From Mytilus galloprovincialis (Eukaryota; Mollusca; Bivalvia; Mytilida; Mytilidae): DNA of 64,000 bases. The stretch is taken from contig NC_134851.1 of NCBI RefSeq assembly GCF_965363235.1, forward strand, positions 40,018,321-40,082,320, in the 5' to 3' direction. Below are positions 24,101-31,628 of the stretch, in pieces (the stretch's first letter is position 1; every line of letters begins with the position of its first letter). The notes beneath the pieces are model-generated. The model saw nothing but the letters and a program-made list of their open reading frames with translations. It was not told the origin of the DNA and made no database searches. The position numbers and the translations under genes were made by a program.

Positions 24101-24631
24101 GGTAAAACGCGAAGTAAAGTATGCGCAAAAATAAGTTGGTTTACAGTATATCTTTCGTGAGATCAAATAAACTAACAGTAGTGATTATTTTGGTTGTTTC
24201 TCCAACTTTTAATAACTGTATTATTGATATTAAACAAATACTTCTTGTATATATGCTTACCTTTTTTTCGGTGTATAATTGAATCACATGCCTTGATATC
24301 ACGGGTATTCAGTGGTGACGGTAGTTGCACAGAATCTGTAAGGAAAACAAATCTTAGTCATTTGAATTATAAACGGATTTAAATATGAAAAGTTTTATGT
24401 CAAATAGTTTTTTATGGGATTTCGTAATCTGTTTTTACTATACTTTGCTGAACAGAAAGAAAAAAAAACAACTTACGAACAAAATCCATGAACGAATCTT
24501 TAAACGTTTTAAGAATCAATGACAAAATAGAAATATTTCGTTCAAAATAGTAAATAAATATAAATACCAGTTTCATACAACACAAAGGTTAACACTTGCA
24601 GGGTATATAGTATATCAAATGACTTCATCAT
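14932..24631 (-). CDS. Gene A: transmembrane Ig-superfamily receptor with ITIM/ITSM-type tail
   Basis: Twelve exons, from the 5' end: 24568-24631, 24261-24335, 23693-23770, 21114-21377, 20049-20354, 18901-19227, 17962-18048, 17540-17579, 17157-17188, 16052-16138, 15841-15887, 14932-15147. Every junction has GT-AG and phases agree. The product would be a type I cell-surface receptor: signal peptide, two short linker exons, three Ig-type domains, one membrane span, basic stop-transfer and a cytoplasmic tail. Exon 16052-16138 has an in-frame TAA (16059-16061). With it the protein is 450 residues and ends QASG; without it the frame is kept and the protein is 511 residues with LNYSDV and TVYSEV near the end. 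In vertebrates such motifs recruit SH2 phosphatases or SAP-type adaptors; that role here is inference. No orthologue is named because I do not recognise one. The start is the first of two adjacent ATGs before a hydrophobic run; gene B has one ATG there. Confidence 0.82.
15841..15887 (-). CDS. Gene A exon 11: 47-nt tail exon
   Basis: CTTTCAG acceptor and GTAAGT donor. It encodes YNYETYSHEENIRPL. At 47 nt it is the piece that brings the last exon into the frame with the two tyrosine motifs; the homologue in B (32309-32355) has the same length and borders. Confidence 0.78.
16052..16138 (-). CDS. Gene A exon 10: 87-nt tail cassette with in-frame stop
   Basis: Frame-neutral (29 codons). It encodes QPVPVENIVYQDAIAFRPRP and then LQASG, followed by TAA at 16059-16061 where gene B has GAA. 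If included, the tail ends here and lacks both tyrosine motifs; if skipped, exon 9 joins exon 11 in frame. Splice sites (GTAG acceptor, GGTAAG donor) are intact. Confidence 0.72.
16785..17062 (-). repeat. Dispersed repeat R, copy 3 (gene A intron)
   Basis: Reads in reverse from CAGTAGTCAGCACCTCGGTG to AGACGAAATGCGCGTCTGGC. Gene B has no copy in the same intron (near 35215-35270), so it is private to A. Confidence 0.7.
17157..17188 (-). CDS. Gene A exon 9: IVDDIPALVEG micro-exon
   Basis: 32 nt with clean CAG and GTAAAA borders. It encodes IVDDIPALVEG and is kept in B (IVDDIPELVEG, 35329-35360) and C (TVDNIPESVEG, 53252-53283), which fixes the reading frame. Confidence 0.8.
17540..17579 (-). 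CDS. Gene A exon 8: basic stop-transfer
   Basis: 40 nt encoding FLKLKRKRNRER, the charged anchor just inside the membrane. The frame is fixed by the exons on both sides; the other open frame (FPEIEKKKK) would end soon after the next junctions. Confidence 0.78.
17962..18048 (-). CDS. Gene A exon 7: transmembrane segment
   Basis: 87 nt. After EKIINSTK comes the hydrophobic run VASITVLVVLVMCVPVLVAA, about 20 residues, followed in the next exons by a basic stretch. This gives one membrane span with the tail in the cytoplasm. Confidence 0.88.
18243..18385 (+). repeat. Retroelement 3'-tail fragment in gene A intron
   Basis: Contains TTCTATGTTGTGTCGTGTGT, CATGGCGTTGTCAGTTTGTT and TGACTGTCCCTTTGGTATCT, a tail I know from bivalve retroelements. 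Gene B instead has a repeat V copy in this intron. Confidence 0.55.
18901..19227 (-). CDS. Gene A exon 6: membrane-proximal Ig-like domain 3
   Basis: 109 codons, phase 1 to 1, starting PPVFVEK as domain 2 does. An F-strand-like HVYTVTLCNVYGN is present, but the B-strand position (KLYLEFIVYTK) has no cysteine and the D-x-G-x-Y signature is absent. It is probably an Ig fold without the canonical disulfide; assignment rests on its position, exon phase and flanking strands. Confidence 0.7.
20049..20354 (-). CDS. Gene A exon 5: Ig domain 2
   Basis: 102 codons, phase 1 to 1. It begins with PPDIPDQ, has RTLQCFAYGVP and YSQWEH as B-strand Cys and Trp, and RYQDNGIYICTVSNGV as the D-x-G-x-Y-x-C signature. 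Confidence 0.88.
21114..21377 (-). CDS. Gene A exon 4: Ig domain 1
   Basis: 88 codons in one exon, phase 1 on both sides, as is usual for Ig domain exons. VYEGQSVTLCCC gives the B-strand cysteine, IEIWW the core tryptophan and SGEYRCFAENEIG the F-strand Y-x-C. Two extra cysteines after the first and one in VLCHD could make a second disulfide. Confidence 0.85.
21744..21815. repeat. Short tandem repeat, ~16-nt unit
   Basis: About four copies of AAATTCATAAAAACA in the intron 5' of Ig domain 1 of gene A. Confidence 0.75.
22365..22700 (+). repeat. Dispersed repeat R, copy 4 (gene A intron)
   Basis: Runs from TTATACGCAAGACACGCGTT through ATGTCAACACCGAAGTGCTG to a GACATCGACCCAGTGGTGTA end. The same final block closes the diverged copy at 49600-49960, which suggests it belongs to the full-length repeat. 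Confidence 0.7.
23693..23770 (-). CDS. Gene A exon 3: linker exon, second copy
   Basis: 78 nt, phase 1 to 1. The product begins SMYLPSPLNTRQIKAY and ends IHTEKK. It keeps the GTAAGC donor and CAG acceptor of its twin. Gene B has only one such exon (40405-40479). Confidence 0.72.
23944..24146. mobile_element. MITE, 203 bp, TA target duplication
   Basis: Near-perfect 22-bp inverted ends (CTGTAAACCAACTTATTTT..) and an interior with repeated TTCGCGAG/CGCGAA motifs. It is flanked by TA on both sides (23942-23943, 24147-24148). The paralogous block has GCAGATATATCTTTCGTGAG without the element, which proves the ends and the TA duplication. Such ends and TA targeting fit a Tc1/mariner-type or similar non-autonomous element; no transposase is present. 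Confidence 0.85.
24261..24335 (-). CDS. Gene A exon 2: linker exon, first copy
   Basis: 75 nt, phase 1 to 1. The product begins SVQLPSPLNTRDIKAC and ends IHRKK. It is one half of an internal exon duplication with 23693-23770. Because both are multiples of three with the same phase, either or both can be used without shifting the frame. Confidence 0.72.
24568..24631 (-). CDS. Gene A exon 1: signal peptide
   Basis: Encodes MMKSFDILYTLQVLTFVLYE and one more residue, a short hydrophobic leader fitting a signal peptide. It ends in phase 1 at a GTATTT donor. Gene B has the same exon at 42268-42328 with one Met less. Confidence 0.8.
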
Positions 24632-24744
24632 TTGATCTGTAACATATGGCAATAAGATTATTAAAACTTCTAAAATAATGATGATGATGATTTTGACGAT
24701 TTGATGATGATGTTGTTGTTGATGTCTGCTCGATTGGTAGAATA

Positions 24745-24753
24745 CTATTTAAA
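24745..24753 (-). promoter_or_regulatory. TATA-like box, gene A
   Basis: TTTAAATAG on the minus strand, 114-122 bp before the start codon, in a block (GGGATTTAAATAGTATTC) conserved with gene B, where it reads TTTATATAG. Confidence 0.4.
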
Positions 24754-24854
24754 TCCCAACTTATTATTATTTTGCTCTGCTTTGAAATCGATGTTAAAAT
24801 AAGTCTAACATAGAAATAAATTCAGATGAATGGTTATCAAAATATATTTCATCC

Positions 24855-24864
24855 TTCCTGTTTC
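24855..24864 (-). promoter_or_regulatory. Conserved GAAACAGGAA site, gene A promoter
   Basis: GAAACAGGAA on the minus strand, about 225 bp upstream of the start codon. It fits GAAANNGGAA, the composite site for ETS and IRF factors in vertebrate immune genes. The same ten bases are conserved upstream of gene B (42524-42533). Function is inference from sequence alone. Confidence 0.3.
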
Positions 24865-25014
24865 GTGACATTTTCAATGACCTCTCGAAAATAATTTCAT
24901 TGTACATGTTATATCCTTGTTTTTCAATTTATTAATAAGGATGGGTGTGAGTTCATGTGAATGACTCAAATCAGGAACTTTTCTCATTAGAACCTGTTGC
25001 CTGAAAGAAGTTTT

Positions 25015-26250
25015 TATTTGGTAATGGTTAAAAAAAAAGAAAGATTTTCAAACATTTATTGAGAGCAGCAGTAGACTAAAATACACTTTATATAAGAGAA
25101 GTGGATCTAGTATGACTTTGTATAAAACAATTGATTGCCAAGCTTTTCATGCTTTCACAAGATGAATATATTGTTATTAGAAATACAATAACAACCAAAA
25201 TCACACGTATCGTCTAGTAAGCAATCTAGAAAATCAATGACCTGAATAATGACACTACAATGAAATAAGGAAACAAATAACAGCCTCGTTGACAAATATA
25301 GAAAATAATTTGGAAGGATAAAACAATGTTCCTCAGCGCTCAATGCCATCCCTTACATGACATTACAGTGCTGTCTCAAATTTACAGGATGAGTTCGTTG
25401 TTATTAAATATTGAAAACAACACGCTTAATAATTTTTTCTGTCCGAAGCGCTTTTCTGGATTTACATTCATCAGGAAGGCTCAAAGCCAAACATTTGAAA
25501 TCCGACGATGTATAAGTACCGAAACCGTTGAAGAGCTATAGTATATGTGAAAAAATACCTAAAATAAATAGCCAAATTATTCTGCGATTTCTTCCTGCAA
25601 CGTAGTGTTTTTTTATTCATTGCCATATAAACAGAAGGCTTGCCATAAAATCAGATGCAAACCCAACATTCTTTCTTAAATGTCCTGTACAAAAATAAAC
25701 AATTATGCAGAACAACTTATCAATTACAGTCTCGTGGGAAAAAACATTAACGACATTTGGAAGGATCAAATATATTCCTCATCGCTAAGTCCCATCTTTT
25801 ATGTGGAAAGTAAAATCACAAAAATACTGAACTTAGAGGAAAATCTATTCGGAAAGTCCATAATCACATGGCAAAATCAAATAACAAAACGCATCAAAAA
25901 CGAATGGACAAGAACTGTCATATTCCTGACTTGGTACAGGCATTTCAAATGTAGAAAATGGTGGATTAAACCTGGTTCTATAGCGCTAACCCTCTTACTT
26001 TAATGACAGTCTCATCAATTTCCGATATATTTACATTGATGCGTTAAATAAACAGACAAAATATGGGTACATCAGTCATCATCGTATGATGTGGAACAGT
26101 GCTGTCGCATATTCACAGGAGATTTATGTTGTTATTCTGCGATTTATATATTGCAATGTATCATTATATCATTTATTTATGTATTTCTCTGTGCTGAGTG
26201 TTCTTGCGTTTGTTTGTACTGTATTCCTGTTACGCAGTGTTTTCATTTTA
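25015..26250. other. Insertion-like segment private to unit A
   Basis: Unit B runs from AGAACCTGTTGC (42670) to the GTACTAAGTCA-type tail (42726) within about 50 bp; unit A has ~1.2 kb between the same landmarks. Inside, 25920-26080 is a reversed retroelement tail (CTGACTTGGTACAGGCATTT). Two related stretches (TTTGGAAGGAT..TTCCTCA.CGCT) lie at 25310 and 25755. The 107-codon frame at 25680-26003 partly translates that tail and is not supported as a host gene. Confidence 0.5.
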
Positions 26251-26261
26251 AAGGCATCAAT

Positions 26262-26640
26262 GTCATGTACTAAGTCAGGAATATGGCAGTTATTATCTAA
26301 ATATAAAAAAAAAAGATGTGGTTTGATTGCCAATGAGACAACTGTCCACAAGAGACCAAAATGACACAGACATTAACAACTATAGGTCACCGTACGGCCT
26401 TCAACAATGAGCAAAGCCCATACCGCATAGTTAGCTATAAAAGGCCGTTTCTCTGTATGTTTGATTATCTTTTGTTGTAGTTCAGTGTTTCATTTTCTGC
26501 AATAGTTGATGGGTTTTTCTCGGTTTAGTTTGTTATATGGATTTAGTTTGATTCATCTAATTCTGACGATCTAATATCGGTATACCTCTGTTGATTTTAT
26601 TAAGGGCACACGTTTGCCTTTTACTTAAAAAGTCATAAAT
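26262..26640 (+). repeat. Retroelement 3' tail interrupted by repeat V
   Basis: Begins TGTCATGTACTAAGTCAGGA and resumes after the V insertion at TTGTTGTAGTTCAGTGTTTC, ending near TATACCTCTGTTGATTTTAT. The same tail without the insertion is at 42716-42940 in unit B, so the tail predates the duplication and the V copy came later in A. Confidence 0.6.
26303..26458 (+). repeat. Dispersed repeat V, copy in unit A
   Basis: Starts with an A-run and GATGTGGTTTGATTGCCAAT, then GAGACAACTGTCCACAAGAG, CACCGTACGGCCTTCAACAA and ends TAGCTATAAAAGGCC. It is one of the clearest V copies here; others are at 26640-26745, 29890-30105, 34150-34405, 36403-36585 and 45552-45700. Confidence 0.75.
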
Positions 26641-26745
26641 AGGCCGTATGATGATATATAGTTGTTAATTTCTGTGTTATTTTGGTCTCTTATGGAGAGT
26701 TGTCTCATTGGCAATCATACCACATCTTCTTTTTTTATATATTAG
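26640..26745 (-). repeat. Dispersed repeat V, second copy nearby, reversed
   Basis: Reads GGCCGTATGATGATATATAG to CATTGGCAATCATACCACATCTTCTT, the reverse of the copy 180 bp to the left. Confidence 0.65.
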
Positions 26746-28685
26746 ATTTCAATCATGATAATTGGTCTATTCTTTTGACATGATGATTTTTTACTAAACA
26801 CTACAAACTGACAATCAAACTGTTAAAATTAGATAGGAATTTAAAATACATCACACTTATATAATAGGAAATTTATTTTAAATCCAATATGATATAAATG
26901 TAATCCCTGCAATAAAGTTTTGAAAAATGGTCTGTATCTATGATGATAAGCTTTTTTTTAGGCTTTCACGTTACTTTTTGACTAGTAGCAGTTGTAAAGT
27001 GTACTGTATTACTTTCAAATCAAACTTAAAAAAGTAATGTACAAGACTTAGTATATGTATGAGTTATGTAGTTATGAAAGGACAAGTCAACATTCTACCA
27101 ACATAAATAACGAAATATATTTGTTCTCCGTACATTTTCGTGATCTAGTTACTTTTTGCATTTTGTTTCTTCAAATTTCCAACTACCTCAGAGTGTGTAC
27201 CATGATGTTCCTTGTGACTCTCGATAAAAACTTAAACCTCGTATGGACCATTACAACTCTGCTCGATTGGTGATGACGTTGATAGCTTGGTCTGCTATTT
27301 CGTGGGAACGTAAAAAAAAAAATCATGCCGACAGTTAAAACATGTTGGTATTAAAACAACTAACTTCGAATGAATTATTATTAAATCATCTGATATCCGT
27401 CCTGTTTAAGTATATTTTATATTCACATTCACTCCGGAACAAAATTTGATCCTCTAGTGAAAAATATATATTACAAAGAGAATAGTACAATCATGATACT
27501 CTGGTCTAGGGTGCAGGTGGTGTTAAAACGAACAATGAAAAGGAAATCATAGTAAAGTATAGAGTGACATAATTTTATATTGATAATCATCAATATTGAT
27601 ATTTTTTCCTTGTTTTACTTTATATGTCTTTATTTTTAATTGTTCATTATTGGGATATTTCGATTTTTTTTTATAGCATGATCGATATGCTTGCTATTCT
27701 ACCAATTGATATAAGGGATACGGTTCAGTTACAGTTGATGTATCAGTCACTTTGCATGAATATTTGTCACCAGAACGTGTCTTTATTACTGTATTTATTT
27801 CCTTGACTTAACATATGGAGGTGAATGTTTTAAGGCGACGGGGGCGGTAGAACACGGGAAGAACATGTATCGAAATGAATTTTGTCCCTTCCCTTTAACC
27901 TGAATGAATGATGTATTTTGTCTCAAATATTAAACACTTAGTGTCATATATATGAAGCAAATATATGATACAAATTGCGTCGACGCCCTACGTGACAGAA
28001 TGAAATTATCAAATTAGTTTCTAAGATAGTTCTTTGTTTCAAACAGTAGAAGAATTTTTAATTTAAGTGAACACGCACATACACTTACTCAGTTTGATAA
28101 CTAGGAAAATACGTATCTTGACATTCATCATGTTCATTGCAGAACAGAACAAAACTTTCAAGCACTAAATGAGCGCATTCGTAAAACAAAACAGAGAAAA
28201 TATGAAAATGTAGAAAGGTGATATGTTTGCCAAAGAGCATCCAATTATAAGAACCATTACAGATAAAAACTCATACTGCTCGGTTACCAACACAATGCTT
28301 CAACATGGCGACATTTAAAACAAACAGCCTTACTGTTACGAAAAACATAAAAAAGAACAAACACAAATATGTCGGACAGTGACAAACAATAAAAATGAAT
28401 AACAAATTAACACGTTCATTACTAATATGGTCGGTTTCACATGCTTGTGTGAGCATAACCATCCCCTTATTTAGGACAGCACTGGTACAGCACCAGTAAG
28501 CTATTTTTCTAATATAAATCATAAATAGCGATTATCTATATTTTTTCCTTTATTTAGTGTATGTCATCAGAAAATTGCCATTCATTTCTTTGTTGTCTTA
28601 CGCACTTAACTTTCTAAAAATTGTGTAAAACTAAACAAAAAAGAATTAAGAACTGAATTTTCCTGTAAAATACCGATTAAGAATC
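26746..28685. other. 5' flank of gene A and spacer to unit B, no gene
   Basis: 26746-27960 aligns with 42990-44240 of unit B. 27960-28685 is spacer. Frames here are short and not conserved between units. Confidence 0.4.
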
Positions 28686-29889
28686 GTTGCCCTTTATTTT
28701 GAAAGCGTGCCGAACAGTTTAGTCATAAAAAAATTCACAATGGTAAAAAAATAAATCATTACTTTTGTTATAAAGTCAAGATCTCAACCACACTTTTTCA
28801 AAATGAAATCAACATGCGTTTGTGTTGTTTATTACATTTGTTTTTCGTTCATTATTTTGTTCATAAATCAGACTGTCGGTTTATTCTTTAAACTCTTGTT
28901 TCTTTGTTCTTTCGAGCCTTTTAAAGCTGACTATGCCTCATAGTTTTTTTTAGTGACCTGTTATAGTTTATTTCTGTGTTTTTTTGGCTCTTGTGTAGAG
29001 TTAACTCATTGACAATCATACCACATCTTCTTATTTTGATATTGTGTCCTCAATACTATTTCTTGCTTTTTAAATGAAGCATCATCTAGCAGTTAAAGCA
29101 TGATTTCTTTTTGTCGTTCGTGAATTTTATGCACAATATAGCTTTAAACATCCATCATTTTATTCACATGTTTTTACATTGGTATGTGTTTTAGCTTTAA
29201 GTCCCTTTTAGTTTACCACGCCAAAGGGTCGATCAAGTGAAAATTTCTAATCACTTGATTAGCGTCCGTTGTACGTTAACTTTTTCAAATATATTCTCCT
29301 CTAAAACTGCTTGACCAAATCTAACCAACCTTGAATAAAGAAAAAATCAGAACTATCTATTATATTGGGGACACTTTCTTTGTTAAAGAGTATTCTTAGT
29401 GAAGACGACATTTTTGTTGCAAAAACAATAGCATAAACATAACAAATATAGCATTCCTAATAAACACTCCAAATCTTAATGTGGTGAAACATTTTGACAA
29501 AAGGAAAACCAAAAAAATGGTGTTTCTGATACAAAAAGTCTAATAATCAAAGGTAATACGAATGCAAAATGTCATCAAAGTTTGATTGGATTTTTTCCTT
29601 GTTAAAATGTCATATCTTTGTTAACATGTCATATTGCAATGGTTTATAATACAAAGAAAGAAACGATAAAGTAATCATCCTATAGCTACCTGACGTCCTA
29701 CTGATACACTCATCAAACTTTCTTGAGAATTACACACAAAGACAAAGTAACTGTGTTTTTTTTAGTTTCTGGTGGCAACATCTCATAACAAAAGGAGAAT
29801 TAATAGTCGAAGTTGGTCCTAATGACACTTATTTTTAGTTCTGATGACATTATCTCATATTATAGGAGATGAGAAATCATAGACGAAAC

Positions 29890-30105
29890 TATTTTTTAAA
29901 TAAATAAGGCCGTTAGTGTTCTCGTTTAAATTGTTTTACATTGTCATTTCGGGGCATTTTATTGTTGACTATGTGGTATGGGCTTTGCTCATTGTTAAAG
30001 GTCGTACGGTGACATATAGTTGTTAATTTCTGTGTCATTTTGTTCTCATGTGGAGAGTTGTCTCATTAGCAATCATACCACACCTTCTTTTTTATATTGA
30101 GCATC
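29890..30105 (-). repeat. Dispersed repeat V in 3' flank of gene B
   Basis: From AAATAAGGCCGTTAGTGTTC through GACTATGTGGTATGGGCTTT to CATTAGCAATCATACCACAC. Unit A continues uninterrupted at 13555-13575, so the copy is private to B. Confidence 0.7.
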
Positions 30106-31412
30106 TTACCACGTCGTTCGCAAAACAATCTTCTTCAGAAGTTATAGACAAATTATCTTGAAACAGAGTAGCGAGCATACATAACATCATATCTTATACT
30201 ATTTGATACTTTTTCATTTCTTCTTCGCACGAATACCTAATAATGTTTACCTTGGGATATAATATTGCTGAACACAGTTCAGTGAAGGCATAGGGAATTG
30301 CTGTCGTAAATAGCAAATGACTTAAAGATCAACCCCGCTATTTGGTATAGTCCGTGCTGCTCAGTCTTCAGTTTCTTTAGTGTGTCATTTGAACCGAGGA
30401 TATATGACATCACATTGTTTGTATTACCAAACTGCAAATATCTGCGGTGTTTTACAGGAAAATTCAGTTCTTTGGAACGTATTTAAATAATATTATTTAG
30501 TGATTGCTATTTCAATCTTTGAGGGGCGTACAGTATAAAATACAATAAATGTAGGCCAAGAAACAATTTCCTCACAAGAAATCGATAATTCGATTATCTC
30601 TTTAAATTGATACTCGATATATACGATAGATACATCAGCAGTAGTCGAGTTTTCGAGTACTCGTTATCATCCCTTAACTAAAATGGTAAAGGTGTGTTTT
30701 AATTAATTTTTATTAATATATAGTAATATCTTTTCTTGAAGGAATATTAAAAAGAAACCCTGGAGCTCCAGATTTGTGGCATCTTCAAACTTAGCTACTA
30801 GTACTGGAGAAGGGTGACATCGCTACAATATAATATTGCACAGGAAAAGCCTATAATGATTGCAATACGCAATTGTGCCGAATATTAGTGGCAGTGTCAA
30901 AAGATGCTGGTGGTTGAGAAGGATGACCTTTTTCAATATATCATGTTGTGAGGAGACATTTTAATAAAAGAAATTAATGTAAGAGATTGGTGACAATGTA
31001 ACAATAAAACATGTTGCTGTAGAAGGCTGTTATTACAATACAGGCTGGTGCTTGCCAAATATGTTGTTAAATGTTGCATCTAAAAATAACATACGATATG
31101 GATAGGCATTTATCCAACTTAGAAACAGATTTTTCATTTAGACTAATGTGTAGGTTTAGAGGATGAAGGGGAGGGATATGTTTTTTTTAACCTTGCCTCA
31201 ATCCCATGAATCTAATTATTAGAAAACAATGAGAAAACACCTTATTTTGATTATCATACAGAAGCAAGATATTATTAGCCTTTAATCATTATTGCTTTTT
31301 ACATAATACAATTGATGATCGATAGCTAGACCTGGGAAATGTTGTAATGTTATGTCTTATTTTACAACGTTTAGTCTGTTTTCGTGCTATCTTCTTTTAC
31401 ATGTTTTAAAAA

Positions 31413-31628
31413 TCAGTCCTCACTTCTGTCAATGAAATTTTCAAGACCCTCAATGTCAATAAAATCTTTTTTATCACTACTGGATACACTCTGAGTGTCG
31501 ATAACGCTACTGCTTCTTTCAAAATTAAGTACTTCACTATATACTGTTCTGTTTTCAATACCTCTGATCTGAACATCTTGTGACGTAGACGGTTGGAAAT
31601 ACACGTCTGAATAATTCAACTGTCCAGT
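31413..31628 (-). CDS. Gene B exon 11: cytoplasmic tail with ITIM and ITSM sites
   Basis: TGQLNYSDVYFQPST, then IENRTVYSEVLN, then an S- and D-rich end. Both tyrosine sites and their 24-residue spacing are unchanged from gene A while much of the distal tail differs (EGGSS/ERSSS, DEED/DKKD). Confidence 0.87.
   Translation of the reverse strand, partial: TGQLNYSDVYFQPSTSQDVQIRGIENRTVYSEVLNFERSSSVIDTQSVSSSDKKDFIDIEGLENFIDRSED

Larger units (their letters stand above)
23406..24350 (-). repeat. Internal direct duplication of the linker-exon region
   Basis: 23406-23786 and 23787-24350 share GTTGATGAACTCAAGTTCT, AATCAGTATGCTTCGTATTG and TTTCGTGAGAT..AATAAACT, and each ends in a linker exon. The second copy is longer because it holds the MITE at 23944-24146. 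Gene B has one copy of this block (about 40130-40495). Confidence 0.8.
12010..27960. repeat. Tandem duplication unit A (~16 kb)
   Basis: This unit aligns along its length, in the same orientation, with 28686-44240. The left edge is visible at GCAAGCGTGCCGGAAATTTT (12027) versus GAAAGCGTGCCGAACAGTTT (28700). The right edge is near AACACTTAGTGTCATATATA (27931) versus AACACTTTGTGTCATATGAA (44221). The match covers the receptor exons, their introns, 2.8 kb of 3' flank and over 3 kb of 5' flank. The copies differ by many substitutions and by private insertions. Confidence 0.8.

Noticed and set aside
25680-26003. 107-codon frame upstream of gene A
   Set aside because: Its second half lies in a reversed retroelement tail and the whole segment is missing from unit B.
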